This document shows positions 25,024 through 33,301 of a stretch of 64,000 nucleotides of DNA, in pieces. The position numbers and the translations under genes are program-made. The stretch's first letter is position 1; every line of letters begins with the position of its first letter. The notes beneath the pieces are model-generated. The model ran no database searches. It had not been told where the DNA came from and saw nothing but the letters and a program-made list of their open reading frames with translations. The DNA is taken from positions 1-64,000 of the forward strand of contig PDOZ01000029.1 in the NCBI GenBank assembly GCA_002747325.1, read 5' to 3'. This DNA comes from Rhodobacterales bacterium. Lineage in GTDB: Bacteria > Pseudomonadota > Alphaproteobacteria > Rhodobacterales > Rhodobacteraceae.

Positions 25024-25925
25024 GCGCTTTTGTCCTGACCCTCGCCCTCGCTTTGGACGCCGCCATCGGGGAGCCGGACCGCATCTGGCGCCGCGTGCCA
25101 CACCCCGCCGTTCTCATGGGCCGCGCCGTGGATTGGTGCGACCGGATGATGAACCACGGGCGCGGCAAAGTCGGCGCGGGCGCGATGGCGCTGTTCGGGT
25201 TGGTGCTGCTCGGCTGGTGGTGCGGCAAGGTGTTGGGCCTGCTCGGCTGGCCGATGGAAATCCTCGTTGCGGCGATTTTGATCGCCCAGCGCTCGTTGGT
25301 GCAACACGTCGCCGCAGTCGGCACGGTCTTGAACCGCTCGCTGGAGGACGGGCGCGCGGCGGTGGGCAAAATCGTTGGCCGCGACACGGCAGAAATGACG
25401 GAGGCAGAAGTCGCACGCGCGGCCATCGAAAGCGCGGCGGAGAATATCTCCGATGGCGTCGTGGCGCCTGCGTTCTGGTTTTTGCTGCTCGGCCTGCCGG
25501 GGCTGATCGCCTATAAGATGGTTAACACGGCGGATTCAATGATCGGCTATCGCAACGAAAAATACGAAGCTTTCGGCAAGGCGGCGGCGAAACTCGATGA
25601 CCTGCTGAACTGGATCCCCGCCCGCCTGACCGCGCTGCTCATCTTCATTACTGCGCCGAGCCGCGCGGGCTGGCAGATCATCCGCCGCGATGCGCCGTTG
25701 CACCGCTCGCCCAATGCCGGCTGGCCGGAAAGCGCGATGGCCGTTGCCCTCAATGTCGCCCTCGCCGGGCCGCGCAATTACCACGGCAAGCGCGAAGAGC
25801 TGGCTTGGGCGCACCCGGAAGGCACCCGCGACATCGGCGCGCCGGAGATTTTCGCCGCAACCCGCACCCTCTGGCTGGTCTGGGCGCAACTCATCGCGCT
25901 CACCCTGCTGATCGCCATTGTCTGA
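25020..25925 (+). CDS. cobD: Adenosylcobinamide-phosphate synthase (CbiB type)
   Basis: Integral membrane enzyme (301 aa) that attaches the aminopropanol arm to adenosylcobyrate. Family motifs: ALDAAIGEPDRIWRRVPHP at the N-terminus, AIESAAENISDGVVAPAFW, and YKMVNTADSMIGYRNEKY. Four or more hydrophobic helices are seen. It overlaps cobC by 4 bp. Gene naming follows the Pseudomonas scheme, where CobD equals CbiB. Confidence 0.95.
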   Translation: MSAFVLTLALALDAAIGEPDRIWRRVPHPAVLMGRAVDWCDRMMNHGRGKVGAGAMALFGLVLLGWWCGKVLGLLGWPMEILVAAILIAQRSLVQHVAAVGTVLNRSLEDGRAAVGKIVGRDTAEMTEAEVARAAIESAAENISDGVVAPAFWFLLLGLPGLIAYKMVNTADSMIGYRNEKYEAFGKAAAKLDDLLNWIPARLTALLIFITAPSRAGWQIIRRDAPLHRSPNAGWPESAMAVALNVALAGPRNYHGKREELAWAHPEGTRDIGAPEIFAATRTLWLVWAQLIALTLLIAIV

Positions 25926-25966
25926 ACGGTTTTTCCTGCTAGGCTGACAAAAAACGAGGGGTCTCC

Positions 25967-27166
25967 ATGCGAAAACTTATCGCCACACTAGCCATTTGCC
26001 TGTCCGCCAGCACCGCCACCGCCGGGGCGGGCGACATTCCCGCACCGATCGTATCTTGCGGCGGGTCTTTTTCCAGCTTTGTCACCAAGATGAAAAAACT
26101 CGCCGTTTCGCGCGGCCACGATGCAAACACGGTTAACAAGTTCTTCGCCAATGTGCGTCAGGACCAACGCACCCTGAAAGCAGACCGCGCTCAGGGTATT
26201 TTCAACAAAGGGTTCGTCGATTTTTCCCGCGCCCTGATCTCACAAAACCGGATCAATAATGGCCGGGCAAACCTGAAAAAATACGCCCGCGTTTTTGACG
26301 TGATGGAAAGTCGGTATGGCGTATCACGCGGCGTGTTAACCGCGTTTTGGGCCTTTGAAACCGACTTCGGCGCGTTCCAAGGCGATTTCAACACGCTGAA
26401 CTCCCTGATGACCCTGAGCCACGATTGCCGCCGCCCCGGCCTGTTCCAACCGCAGGTTCTGGCCGCGCTGACGCTTTATGAACGCGGCGACTTCTCTCCA
26501 ACCAAGACCACCGGCGCCTGGGCCGGGGAAATCGGCATGGTTCAGATGCTTCCGGCCGACATCATCGCCTCCGGGGTCGATGGCGATGGCGACGGGCACG
26601 TTAAGCTTAAATCCTCCGCCCCCGACGCGCTGCTCTCCGGGGCGAACATGCTGCGCAAACTCGGCTGGAAGGCGGGGCAACCGTGGCTGCAAGAAATCAC
26701 CCTGCCCGCCGGGTTTGACTATTCCCTGAGCGGCATTCACCAGAAGCACAGCGTCGGCGATTGGGCCGCGATGGGCGTGAAGCCGCGCAGCGGTTCGTGG
26801 CAATCCCGCAACGCGCGCGCTTCCGTCATCGTGCCGCAGGGGCATAAAGGCCCGGCATTCATCGCCTACCCGAATTTCGACGTGTTTTTTGAATGGAATC
26901 AGAGCTTTACCTACGTTCTGACCGCCGCATATTTCGCCACCCGCCTCGAAGGGGCGCCGATTTACAATGCGGGCAATCCGAGCAAACCCCTGTCGGGCAG
27001 TCAGATGAAAGCCCTGCAACAAAAACTGCGCGCACGCGGCTATGACGTGGGCAAGATCGACGGCATTCTGGGCGCGAAAACCCGCATTGCGGTGCAGGCG
27101 GAACAGAAACGGCTGGGCCTCGTGCCGGATGCCTGGCCAACGGTTCAACTGCTGAACAAGCTGTAA
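25967..27166 (+). CDS. Lytic murein transglycosylase, MltB type, with peptidoglycan-binding domain
   Basis: A 399-residue secreted enzyme with a signal peptide (about residues 1-19, ending ATA). There is no lipobox, so it is soluble rather than a lipoprotein like E. coli MltB. The GH103 domain shows TAFWAFETDFGAFQGDFNT with the catalytic Glu, WAGEIGMVQMLPADI and DGDGHVKLKSS. A PG_binding_1 domain occupies the last 65 residues (LQQKLRARGYDVGKIDGILG). An intrinsic terminator follows immediately. Confidence 0.92.
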   Translation: MRKLIATLAICLSASTATAGAGDIPAPIVSCGGSFSSFVTKMKKLAVSRGHDANTVNKFFANVRQDQRTLKADRAQGIFNKGFVDFSRALISQNRINNGRANLKKYARVFDVMESRYGVSRGVLTAFWAFETDFGAFQGDFNTLNSLMTLSHDCRRPGLFQPQVLAALTLYERGDFSPTKTTGAWAGEIGMVQMLPADIIASGVDGDGDGHVKLKSSAPDALLSGANMLRKLGWKAGQPWLQEITLPAGFDYSLSGIHQKHSVGDWAAMGVKPRSGSWQSRNARASVIVPQGHKGPAFIAYPNFDVFFEWNQSFTYVLTAAYFATRLEGAPIYNAGNPSKPLSGSQMKALQQKLRARGYDVGKIDGILGAKTRIAVQAEQKRLGLVPDAWPTVQLLNKL

Positions 27167-27170
27167 CAAA

Positions 27171-27197
27171 AAAGCCCCGCCAATCCGGCGGGGCTTT
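27171..27197 (+). terminator. Intrinsic terminator after the MltB-type gene
   Basis: AAAGCCCCGCC and GGCGGGGCTTT form a perfect stem around a five-base loop, starting 5 bases after the stop codon. The A and T runs on both sides make it plausible in both directions, for this gene and for the convergent YbjN-like gene. Confidence 0.9.
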
Positions 27198-27202
27198 GCT
27201 TT

Positions 27203-27240
27203 GATCCAGGGCTGTTTACCAGATCCAGGGCTGTTTACCA
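27203..27240. repeat. Exact 19-bp tandem duplication spanning a stop codon
   Basis: GATCCAGGGCTGTTTACCA occurs twice with no gap (27203-27221 and 27222-27240). The second unit carries the last codons and the stop codon of the minus-strand YbjN-like gene, so the first unit is a downstream duplicate of that gene end. Confidence 0.9.
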
Positions 27241-27708
27241 GCCGATAAACTCTTCGTATTCTGCCAGACGATCAACCCAAAGCTCCAACAGATCCTCGAA
27301 ATCGCGTCTGGAAATCCCGTCCGCGCCGGTAGCGATATCCATCTCAATCCGCGCCGCACCATCTTCGCTCAGATAGGCCCGCGTAAACCGACGGTCGCCG
27401 GAATTCCACTCATTGATCTTCCTAAGGCTGGGCGCTTTATCAAGCATGTAACCGGAATAGAGCTGCAGCGAGAGACAATCTTTGTTGTTCTCACAATCAT
27501 AGAAAAACATCGCTTCGGTCTCGCCCCTCAGACGAAACTCGATCAGCGGGTCGCCTACAGCATCCTCCGTCAGTTGAGCCGGATAGCCTGCCTCGAAAAA
27601 CACATCTAGAAAGCCCTCCGGGTTCGAAGCGCGCAGATTCTCGGCCTGCGCGCCGGTTGCCATCAAAGCGCTAAAAGCGACGGCGGTTGCAATGGTCTTG
27701 GAAAACAT
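27235..27708 (-). CDS. Secreted YbjN-domain protein
   Basis: A 157-residue protein with a clear signal peptide (MFSKTIATAVAFSALMATGAQA) followed by a YbjN-like fold: NPEGFLDVFFEAGYPAQL, a short acidic segment with two Cys (FYDCENNKDC), then LRKINEWNSGDRRFTRAYL. YbjN-like proteins are often linked to type III secretion chaperone folds, but this exported version has no known role. The start at 27708 is chosen for the signal peptide and the GGGGGAGAGACC ribosome binding site. Upstream of smc on another transcript. Confidence 0.8.
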   Translation of the reverse strand: MFSKTIATAVAFSALMATGAQAENLRASNPEGFLDVFFEAGYPAQLTEDAVGDPLIEFRLRGETEAMFFYDCENNKDCLSLQLYSGYMLDKAPSLRKINEWNSGDRRFTRAYLSEDGAARIEMDIATGADGISRRDFEDLLELWVDRLAEYEEFIGW

Positions 27709-27774
27709 GGTCTCTCCCCCAGTGTTAAGCTTTCTCACCGACAGCTTAGACATTTGGCCGTGCAAATCAATGCT

Positions 27775-30700
27775 TTACGCAACCATAGCTTCGGCCTTTT
27801 TCAAATCGACGGAAACCAGTTGGCTCACCCCCTGCTCGCCCATCGTCACGCCAAACAGCCGGTCCATACGCGCCATGGTCACGGCATGGTGCGTGATCAT
27901 CAAGAAGCGGGTTTCGGTACGGCGAGTCATCTCGTCGAGCAAGTCGCAAAAGCGGGTGACGTTGGCATCATCGAGCGGCGCGTCCACCTCATCCAACACG
28001 CAGATCGGCGCCGGATTGGCCAGAAAGACGCCGAAGATCAGCGCAAGGGCGGTCAGCGTCTGCTCCCCGCCGGAAAGCAGGGAAAGAGTGGACAATTTCT
28101 TGCCCGGTGGCTGGCACATGATCTCCAGCCCAGCCTCCAGCGGATCATCACTTTCCACCAGAACAAGGTTCGCCTCACCGCCGCCAAACAGGTGCCGAAA
28201 CAGCATTTTGAAGTTGGAATTGACCTGCTCAAACGCGGTCAACAGGCGTTCGCGCCCCTCTTTGTTGAGGTTGGCAATGCCGGAGCGCAGCTTGCGGATC
28301 GCCTCTTCCAGATCGGCCTTGTCGCGGACCAGTTGCGCGTGTTCCTCCGTCACCTCTTTGGCGTCTTCCTCGGCGCGCAAATTCACCGCGCCCAGACTAT
28401 CGCGCTGCCGTTTCAGGCGGGACACATCATGTTCAATCTGCTCCGACGACGGCATCTTTTCCGGGTCTTCCTCCAGCTGCTCCAGCAACGCCGCGGGGGT
28501 GCAATCCTGCTCCTCCCGAATGCGCTCCGCCGCCTGCGAAACCCCCTCTTTCGCCGCATCGGCACGCGCCTCCGCGCGGGCGCGCGCCTCTCGGGCCTCC
28601 CCGGCGGCACGCTCATTTTCCCGTTCCGTATCAGAGGCTTGGCGCAAATCCGTTTCCGCTGAAGACAACGCATCCTGCGCCGCAGCCTTGCGCGCTTCCG
28701 CCTCCGAGATCGAGCGCGCCAACTCATCGCGGCGGGTGCGAATCTCGTCGGGAACCTGTTGCGCTTCGCCCAGTTCCGCTTCCGATTGTCCCTTGCGTTC
28801 CGCCAGTTCCGAGACCCGTTTCCCCGCCGTTTCCTTGCGGTGTTTCCAGCCCGAAACCTCCTTGGCAACCTCCTGCGACCGCTTCTGCCGCGCCTCGCCC
28901 TCACGGCGGGTTTCGTCGAAAGCGGAGCGGTGCGACATCATCGCCATGCGCGCCGCTTCAACCGTCATCTTAACGTCTTCAACCTCCGCCCGCGCCGCAT
29001 CCAGATCGCCCAGTTCCGCCATCGCCGCGCTGGCCTCCTTGACGCGCAACGCAGCCGCCAAAACCTCCTCATCCAACCGCGAAAGCGAAAGCGAAACCCC
29101 TTCGGATTTGCTCTCCGCCATTGAAAGCTCGGCTTCCGCACGAGAAGCGGCGCGCGCGGCATCCACCGCCGCCCGATCCGCCGCTTTGCGCGCCTCCCGC
29201 GCCGCCTGATCCGCCTGCGTTGCTGCCGCAAGCTCGGTCTTGATCGCCTCATGCGCGGCCATCGCACCGTCCGCGCGCGCCGAGGTCCGTTCCAGATCCT
29301 GCTTCAATTCTTCCAGCCGGTTTAGCTGTTGCAACCGAAGCGCCGCCGCCGACGGGGCGTCTTCTGCGGCAGCCCGAAACCCGTCCCAGCGCCAAAGATC
29401 CCCTTCCAGCGAAACCAGCCGCTGCCCCGGCAGCAAATCCGCCTGCATCCGGTTTCCGGCCTCTGGTTCCACGATGCCGATCTGCCCCAGACGGCGCGTC
29501 AGAACCGCCGGTGCGTTAACGAAGTTTGACAGCGCCTTAACCCCTTCGGGCAAGCTCTGTGGCTTGGCATATCCCGGCAGCGAGGCCCAGCCAGAAGGCG
29601 CATCGGCCTCTACCTCCGGCGCGCGCAGATCGTCCGCCAACGCCGCGCCAATCGCCTTCTCATAGCCCACCGTCACCTTGAGCGCATCGAGCAACTGCCC
29701 GGTCTCAGAGGTGTCGCGTTCCAGCAGTCGGGCCAACGCCATCACCTCGGCGCGCAACGCATTCACCTCGCCCTCCGCCTCGGACCGCTCCGCGCGCGCA
29801 TCCGCCTCGCGCGCCTGCAACTCTGTGCGCCGCGCATCCGCCGCCGTCAGTGCTTCTTCCGCCGCTTCCGCCGCTTGCGCCGCCGCCACGCGATCCGATT
29901 CGCGCGCCTGCACATCCCCCCGCGCCTTGGTTAACGCCTCACGGGTCGCCGCCAGTTCCGCGCGCGACTTTTCCGCTTCCGCTTCGCTGCGCGCCAAAGA
30001 TTTCTCGCTGTCCTGCAAAAGCCGCGTCGCCGATTGATGCCGCGCCGCCAACCGCGCCACGTCTTCCGTTTGCTGCGCATGAAGCGCCTCGCGCTCCGAC
30101 AAAATCTCCGCCGCCTCGCGCGCCTTTGCCTCTGCCGCTTCCATGCGCTCCGCATGACCCGCGCCCGCCTTGGCTAGCTCACGCGCTTCCCATTCCAGCC
30201 GCGCAATGGTCTCATCCGCGTCCCGGTTCAACGCCTCTTCACGCTCGATATCTCGGGCCAGTTGCGCAATCCGGGCGGTCAGGGTCTCAATCCGGGTTTC
30301 CGCCTGTTTTTCCTGATCCGCAAGCTGATCGCGGCTAACCAAAACCCGCTGTAACACCGCGCTGGCAATCGCCTCTTCCTCGCGCAGCGCAGGCAATTTC
30401 CCTTCCGCCGCTTCACGCGTTTTCGACGCCTTGCGCGCTTCCGCTTCCGCCTGTGCCGCCGCCTTGGTGCGCTCGGTCAGGGTCGCTTTTGCCGCCAACG
30501 CAACCTCATCCGCTTCCCGCCAACGGCGATACAGCAACATCCCCTCTGCACGGCGCAACTGCGTGCCAATGTCACGATAGCGCGCCGCTTGCCGGGCCTG
30601 CCGCGCCAGTTGTGCCAACTGCCCCGCGAGTTGCTCAATCACATCTTCGACCCGAAGCAGATTATTCTCTGTCCCCTTCAGCTTCAACTCCGCCTCATGA

Positions 30701-31230
30701 CGCCGCTGATAGAGACCCGAAATCCCCGCCGCTTCCTCCAGAATACGCCGCCGGGCCTTGGGCTTGGCATTGATCAATTCCGCAATCTGCCCCTGCCGCA
30801 CCAGCGCCGGGGAATGGGCGCCGGTCGAGGCATCGGCAAACAACATCTGCACATCGCGGGCACGCACATCCTTGCCGTTAACCTTATACGCCGACCCGGC
30901 ATCCCGCGTGATCCGGCGCACAATCTCCAACCCATCGCTGTCGTTAAACCCGGAAGGTGCAAGACGGTCGGAATTATCGATGGTCAGGGACACTTCCGCG
31001 AAATTGCGCGCAGGTCGCGTTGCCGCCCCGGCGAAAATCACGTCCTCCATGCCACCGCCACGCATGGCCGACGCGCGCGTTTCCCCCATGACCCAGCGCA
31101 GCGCCTCCAGCAAGTTCGACTTACCGCAGCCATTTGGCCCCACAACGCCGGTCAACCCGTGCGCGATCACCAGATCGGTCGGGTCCACAAAGCTCTTGAA
31201 GCCATTCAGACGTAATTTGGTAAACTGCAA
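27775..31230 (-). CDS. smc: Chromosome segregation protein SMC
   Basis: A 1151-residue SMC ATPase that compacts and segregates chromosomes. The N-terminal head has the Walker A segment VVGPNGCGKSNLLEALRWVMG; long coiled coils flank a hinge near the middle (SGWASLPGYAKPQSLPEG region); the C-terminal head has LSLLSGGEQTLTALALIFG and VLDEVDAPLDDANV. I chose TTG at 31230 (LQFTKLRLNGFKSFVDP): GAGG lies 6 bases upstream, the length matches the alphaproteobacterial family, and the track's ATG lies inside the MITE-like element. A promoter is visible just upstream. Confidence 0.93.
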   Translation of the reverse strand: MQFTKLRLNGFKSFVDPTDLVIAHGLTGVVGPNGCGKSNLLEALRWVMGETRASAMRGGGMEDVIFAGAATRPARNFAEVSLTIDNSDRLAPSGFNDSDGLEIVRRITRDAGSAYKVNGKDVRARDVQMLFADASTGAHSPALVRQGQIAELINAKPKARRRILEEAAGISGLYQRRHEAELKLKGTENNLLRVEDVIEQLAGQLAQLARQARQAARYRDIGTQLRRAEGMLLYRRWREADEVALAAKATLTERTKAAAQAEAEARKASKTREAAEGKLPALREEEAIASAVLQRVLVSRDQLADQEKQAETRIETLTARIAQLARDIEREEALNRDADETIARLEWEARELAKAGAGHAERMEAAEAKAREAAEILSEREALHAQQTEDVARLAARHQSATRLLQDSEKSLARSEAEAEKSRAELAATREALTKARGDVQARESDRVAAAQAAEAAEEALTAADARRTELQAREADARAERSEAEGEVNALRAEVMALARLLERDTSETGQLLDALKVTVGYEKAIGAALADDLRAPEVEADAPSGWASLPGYAKPQSLPEGVKALSNFVNAPAVLTRRLGQIGIVEPEAGNRMQADLLPGQRLVSLEGDLWRWDGFRAAAEDAPSAAALRLQQLNRLEELKQDLERTSARADGAMAAHEAIKTELAAATQADQAAREARKAADRAAVDAARAASRAEAELSMAESKSEGVSLSLSRLDEEVLAAALRVKEASAAMAELGDLDAARAEVEDVKMTVEAARMAMMSHRSAFDETRREGEARQKRSQEVAKEVSGWKHRKETAGKRVSELAERKGQSEAELGEAQQVPDEIRTRRDELARSISEAEARKAAAQDALSSAETDLRQASDTERENERAAGEAREARARAEARADAAKEGVSQAAERIREEQDCTPAALLEQLEEDPEKMPSSEQIEHDVSRLKRQRDSLGAVNLRAEEDAKEVTEEHAQLVRDKADLEEAIRKLRSGIANLNKEGRERLLTAFEQVNSNFKMLFRHLFGGGEANLVLVESDDPLEAGLEIMCQPPGKKLSTLSLLSGGEQTLTALALIFGVFLANPAPICVLDEVDAPLDDANVTRFCDLLDEMTRRTETRFLMITHHAVTMARMDRLFGVTMGEQGVSQLVSVDLKKAEAMVA

Positions 31231-31267
31231 CGCGCGCCTCAGGGGTTCATATTGATTCTTCCGCGCG

Positions 31268-31296
31268 ATTGTCGGAACAGACCCGCCCCGAGTCAA
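31268..31296 (-). promoter_or_regulatory. Putative sigma-70 promoter of smc
   Basis: On the minus strand, TTGACT (31296-31291) is followed after exactly 17 bases by GACAAT (31273-31268). It lies 38 bp upstream of the TTG start, giving a short leader. The MITE-like element ends only 6-8 bp upstream of the -35 hexamer. Confidence 0.5.
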
Positions 31297-31301
31297 CGGC
31301 T

Positions 31302-31566
31302 TAGGGTGTAGACCCATAATCCCTGCGCCACTGGCGCCAAATCCGCGAAAGATCAGCGGTTTGGCGCGCGCAGGACATAGTGGGTCTATTTCCAAGCGCG
31401 TCGAGCCGCTGAGGTGAAGCGGATTTAGCGTCTTCGATTTGCCAGATTTTTGCCCTGAGCGTCTTCGCGACCCCTGGAAATAGCCCCACTATTCCTGCGG
31501 TGCCGCTCATAGTCAGAACAAAAATCTGACAAACCAGTGGTGCAAGGATTATGGGTCTACACCCTA
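31302..31566. mobile_element. Complete MITE-like element, copy 2 (261 bp, TA-flanked)
   Basis: The element runs from 31304 to 31564, flanked on both sides by TA (31302-31303 and 31565-31566). The terminal inverted repeats are about 31 bp with 2 mismatches and begin GGGTGTAGACCCATAATCC. Inside are secondary palindromes: CGCCAAA with TTTGGCG in the left half, and CAGATTTTTG with CAAAAATCTG in the right half. There is no open reading frame of note. A TA target duplication is typical of IS630/Tc1-mariner-type elements, so this is probably a non-autonomous relative. It lies between divergent smc and the cobW riboswitch. Confidence 0.82.
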
Positions 31567-31604
31567 GTCGGGCTTGCCTTCCGCGCGTCATACAGCCAAA
31601 ACGG

Positions 31605-31762
31605 GCCTGCATGGTTTTTCGCCCCAAGGGCGGGATTTGAGGGAAAGCGGATAAGCCGCTGCCGCCCCCGCGACTGTGAATGCCGAGCGCGCGCCAGGGC
31701 CACTGGGAAACCGGGAAGGCGGCGCAAGCTGTGACGCACGAGCCAGGAGACCTGCCATGTGG
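31605..31762 (+). promoter_or_regulatory. Cobalamin (B12) riboswitch upstream of cobW
   Basis: All conserved blocks of the AdoCbl aptamer are present in order: GAGGGAAAGCGG, GCCCCCGCGACTGTGAA, GGGCCACTGG, CCGGGAAGGCGGCG and the B12 box GAGCCAGGAGACCTGCC. CATGG (31610-31614) pairs with CCATG (31755-31759) as the closing stem. Downstream, CCGTC-GGGGCT-GACGG forms a hairpin ending two bases before the AAAGGAG of cobW, suggesting control of translation start. High cobalamin should reduce expression of cobW, the GNAT gene and cobN. Confidence 0.95.
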
Positions 31763-31802
31763 AAACCAACCCGTCGGGGCTGACGGGCAAAGGAGTATTG
31801 AG

Positions 31803-32852
31803 ATGAAAAAGATCCCCACGACCGTGGTCACCGGCTTTCTCGGTTCCGGTAAAACAACCCTGATCCGGCACCTGTTAGACAACGCGAACGGCAAGCGCAT
31901 TGCCCTTATCATCAACGAGTTTGGCGACCTTGGCGTCGATGGTGACATCCTGAAAGGCTGCGGCGATGAGACCTGCACCGAGGACGATATTTTCGAGCTG
32001 TCCAATGGCTGTATCTGCTGCACGGTTGCCGAGGATTTTATCCCTACCATGCAAGCCCTGCTCGACCGTCCCGACGCGCCCGATCACATCGTTATTGAAA
32101 CCTCCGGCCTCGCCCTGCCGCAACCGCTGGTGCGCGCTTTTCAGTGGCCCGAGATTTCGACCCGCGTGACCGTTGATGGCGTGGTGACTGTGGTCGATGG
32201 TAAAGCGGTGAATGAAGGTCAGTTCGCCGCTAACCTCGCCGCCGTGGATGCGCAGCGCAAGGCGGATGAGAACCTCGATCACGAAACCCCGCTCTCCGAG
32301 CTTTTCGCCGATCAGATCGCCGCCGCCGACATGATCGTGGTAAACAAGACCGACCTGATGGGCGAGGACGCGGCCAAAGCGCTGGTGCAGAAACTGGCGG
32401 GCGAAGCGCGCGGCGGGGTGCAGGTTCTGCCCTCGACGATGGGCAAATTGCCAGTGGAAGTGGTGCTGGGGCAAGGCGCAGAAGCGGAGGCCAACATGGC
32501 CGGGCGCGACGAGATACACCATCACCACCACGATGATGATGACGACGATCATGAACATCACCACGACCACGACGAGTTCGAAACCTTCGTCGTCGAGCGC
32601 GGCGAAATCACCGACCCGGAAGCCTTCGCCGCGCAAATCACCGAGGTCATCCGCGCGCATAACATCCTGCGCCTCAAGGGTTTCGCCGCCGTTGAAGGCA
32701 AGCCGATGCGCCTGACATATCAAGCGGTTGGCCCGCGGGTGGACCATTATTTCGACCAGCCTTTCGGCGCGGATGCGCGGGAAACCCGGCTGGTGGTGAT
32801 CGGTCAGGCGGGGCTGGACCACGCCGCGATCGAAGCCGCCCTGCGCGCATGA
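31803..32852 (+). CDS. cobW: CobW-family GTP-dependent metallochaperone
   Basis: A 349-residue G3E GTPase thought to deliver cobalt for corrin metalation. It has the P-loop TGFLGSGKTT, the metal-binding motif NGCICCTV, the guanine motif VVNKTD, and a His/Asp-rich stretch around residues 240-260 (a run of His, then Asp, then HEHHHDHDEF). The CobW_C domain follows. The ATG at 31803 sits behind AAAGGAG at the end of the riboswitch leader. It overlaps the GNAT gene by 4 bp. Confidence 0.95.
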   Translation: MKKIPTTVVTGFLGSGKTTLIRHLLDNANGKRIALIINEFGDLGVDGDILKGCGDETCTEDDIFELSNGCICCTVAEDFIPTMQALLDRPDAPDHIVIETSGLALPQPLVRAFQWPEISTRVTVDGVVTVVDGKAVNEGQFAANLAAVDAQRKADENLDHETPLSELFADQIAAADMIVVNKTDLMGEDAAKALVQKLAGEARGGVQVLPSTMGKLPVEVVLGQGAEAEANMAGRDEIHHHHHDDDDDDHEHHHDHDEFETFVVERGEITDPEAFAAQITEVIRAHNILRLKGFAAVEGKPMRLTYQAVGPRVDHYFDQPFGADARETRLVVIGQAGLDHAAIEAALRA

Positions 32853-33301
32853 GCTTCACCATCGAACAGGCCGCGCCGGATGAACCCGGTGCGGCTCGCT
32901 TGCTCGGGCAAAGCCACGCGCTGATGCAGAGCCTGTTCCCGCCAGAGGACAATTTTTTCCTCGATATCAACGCCCTGAAAGCGCCCGACATCCGCTTTTT
33001 CGTGGCGCGCGAGGGCGATGCAATTCTCGGCACCGGCGCGTTGAAAATCACCCCCGAATATGGCGAGGTGAAGTCCATGTTTGTCGCGCAGGAAGCGCGC
33101 GGCAAGGGGATCGGCGCCGCCCTTCTGGCCCAGATCGAGGCCACCGCCCGCGCCGAAAACCTGCCCGCCCTGATGCTCGAAACCGGCAACACACTCACCG
33201 CCGCGCACAAGCTCTACGCCGCCGCCGGGTTTGAACCGCGCGGCCCCTTCGGCGATTATCCCAACGCCAAAAGCTCCATCTTCATGCAAAAGATCCTGTA
33301 A
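32849..33301 (+). CDS. GNAT-family N-acetyltransferase within the cobW-cobN operon
   Basis: A 150-residue single-domain GNAT protein. The acetyl-CoA site is seen in VKSMFVAQEARGKGIGAALL, and LYAAAGFEPRGPFGDY marks the C-terminal part. It overlaps cobW by ATGA, and cobN starts directly after its stop codon. Being behind the B12 riboswitch and between cobW and cobN, it is co-regulated with cobalt insertion, but no acetylation step is known in cobalamin synthesis. Substrate unknown. Confidence 0.88.
   Translation: MSFTIEQAAPDEPGAARLLGQSHALMQSLFPPEDNFFLDINALKAPDIRFFVAREGDAILGTGALKITPEYGEVKSMFVAQEARGKGIGAALLAQIEATARAENLPALMLETGNTLTAAHKLYAAAGFEPRGPFGDYPNAKSSIFMQKIL

Noticed and set aside
27692-29209. 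505-residue Ser/Ala/Arg-rich plus-strand ORF
   Set aside because: Antisense to smc coiled-coil codons; low-complexity composition follows from the Glu/Ala-rich sense strand.
31231-31395. ATG-started N-terminal extension of SMC
   Set aside because: The extension covers the promoter and part of the MITE-like element, and SMC proteins begin at the FTKLRLNGFKSF segment.
31321-31500. Possible small gene inside the MITE-like element
   Set aside because: Reading frames are short and not conserved in pattern; the sequence is dominated by inverted repeats.
32515-32580. His/Asp run in cobW as a possible engineered tag or frameshift
   Set aside because: His/Asp-rich metal-binding loops are normal in CobW-family proteins and the frame continues into the CobW_C domain.
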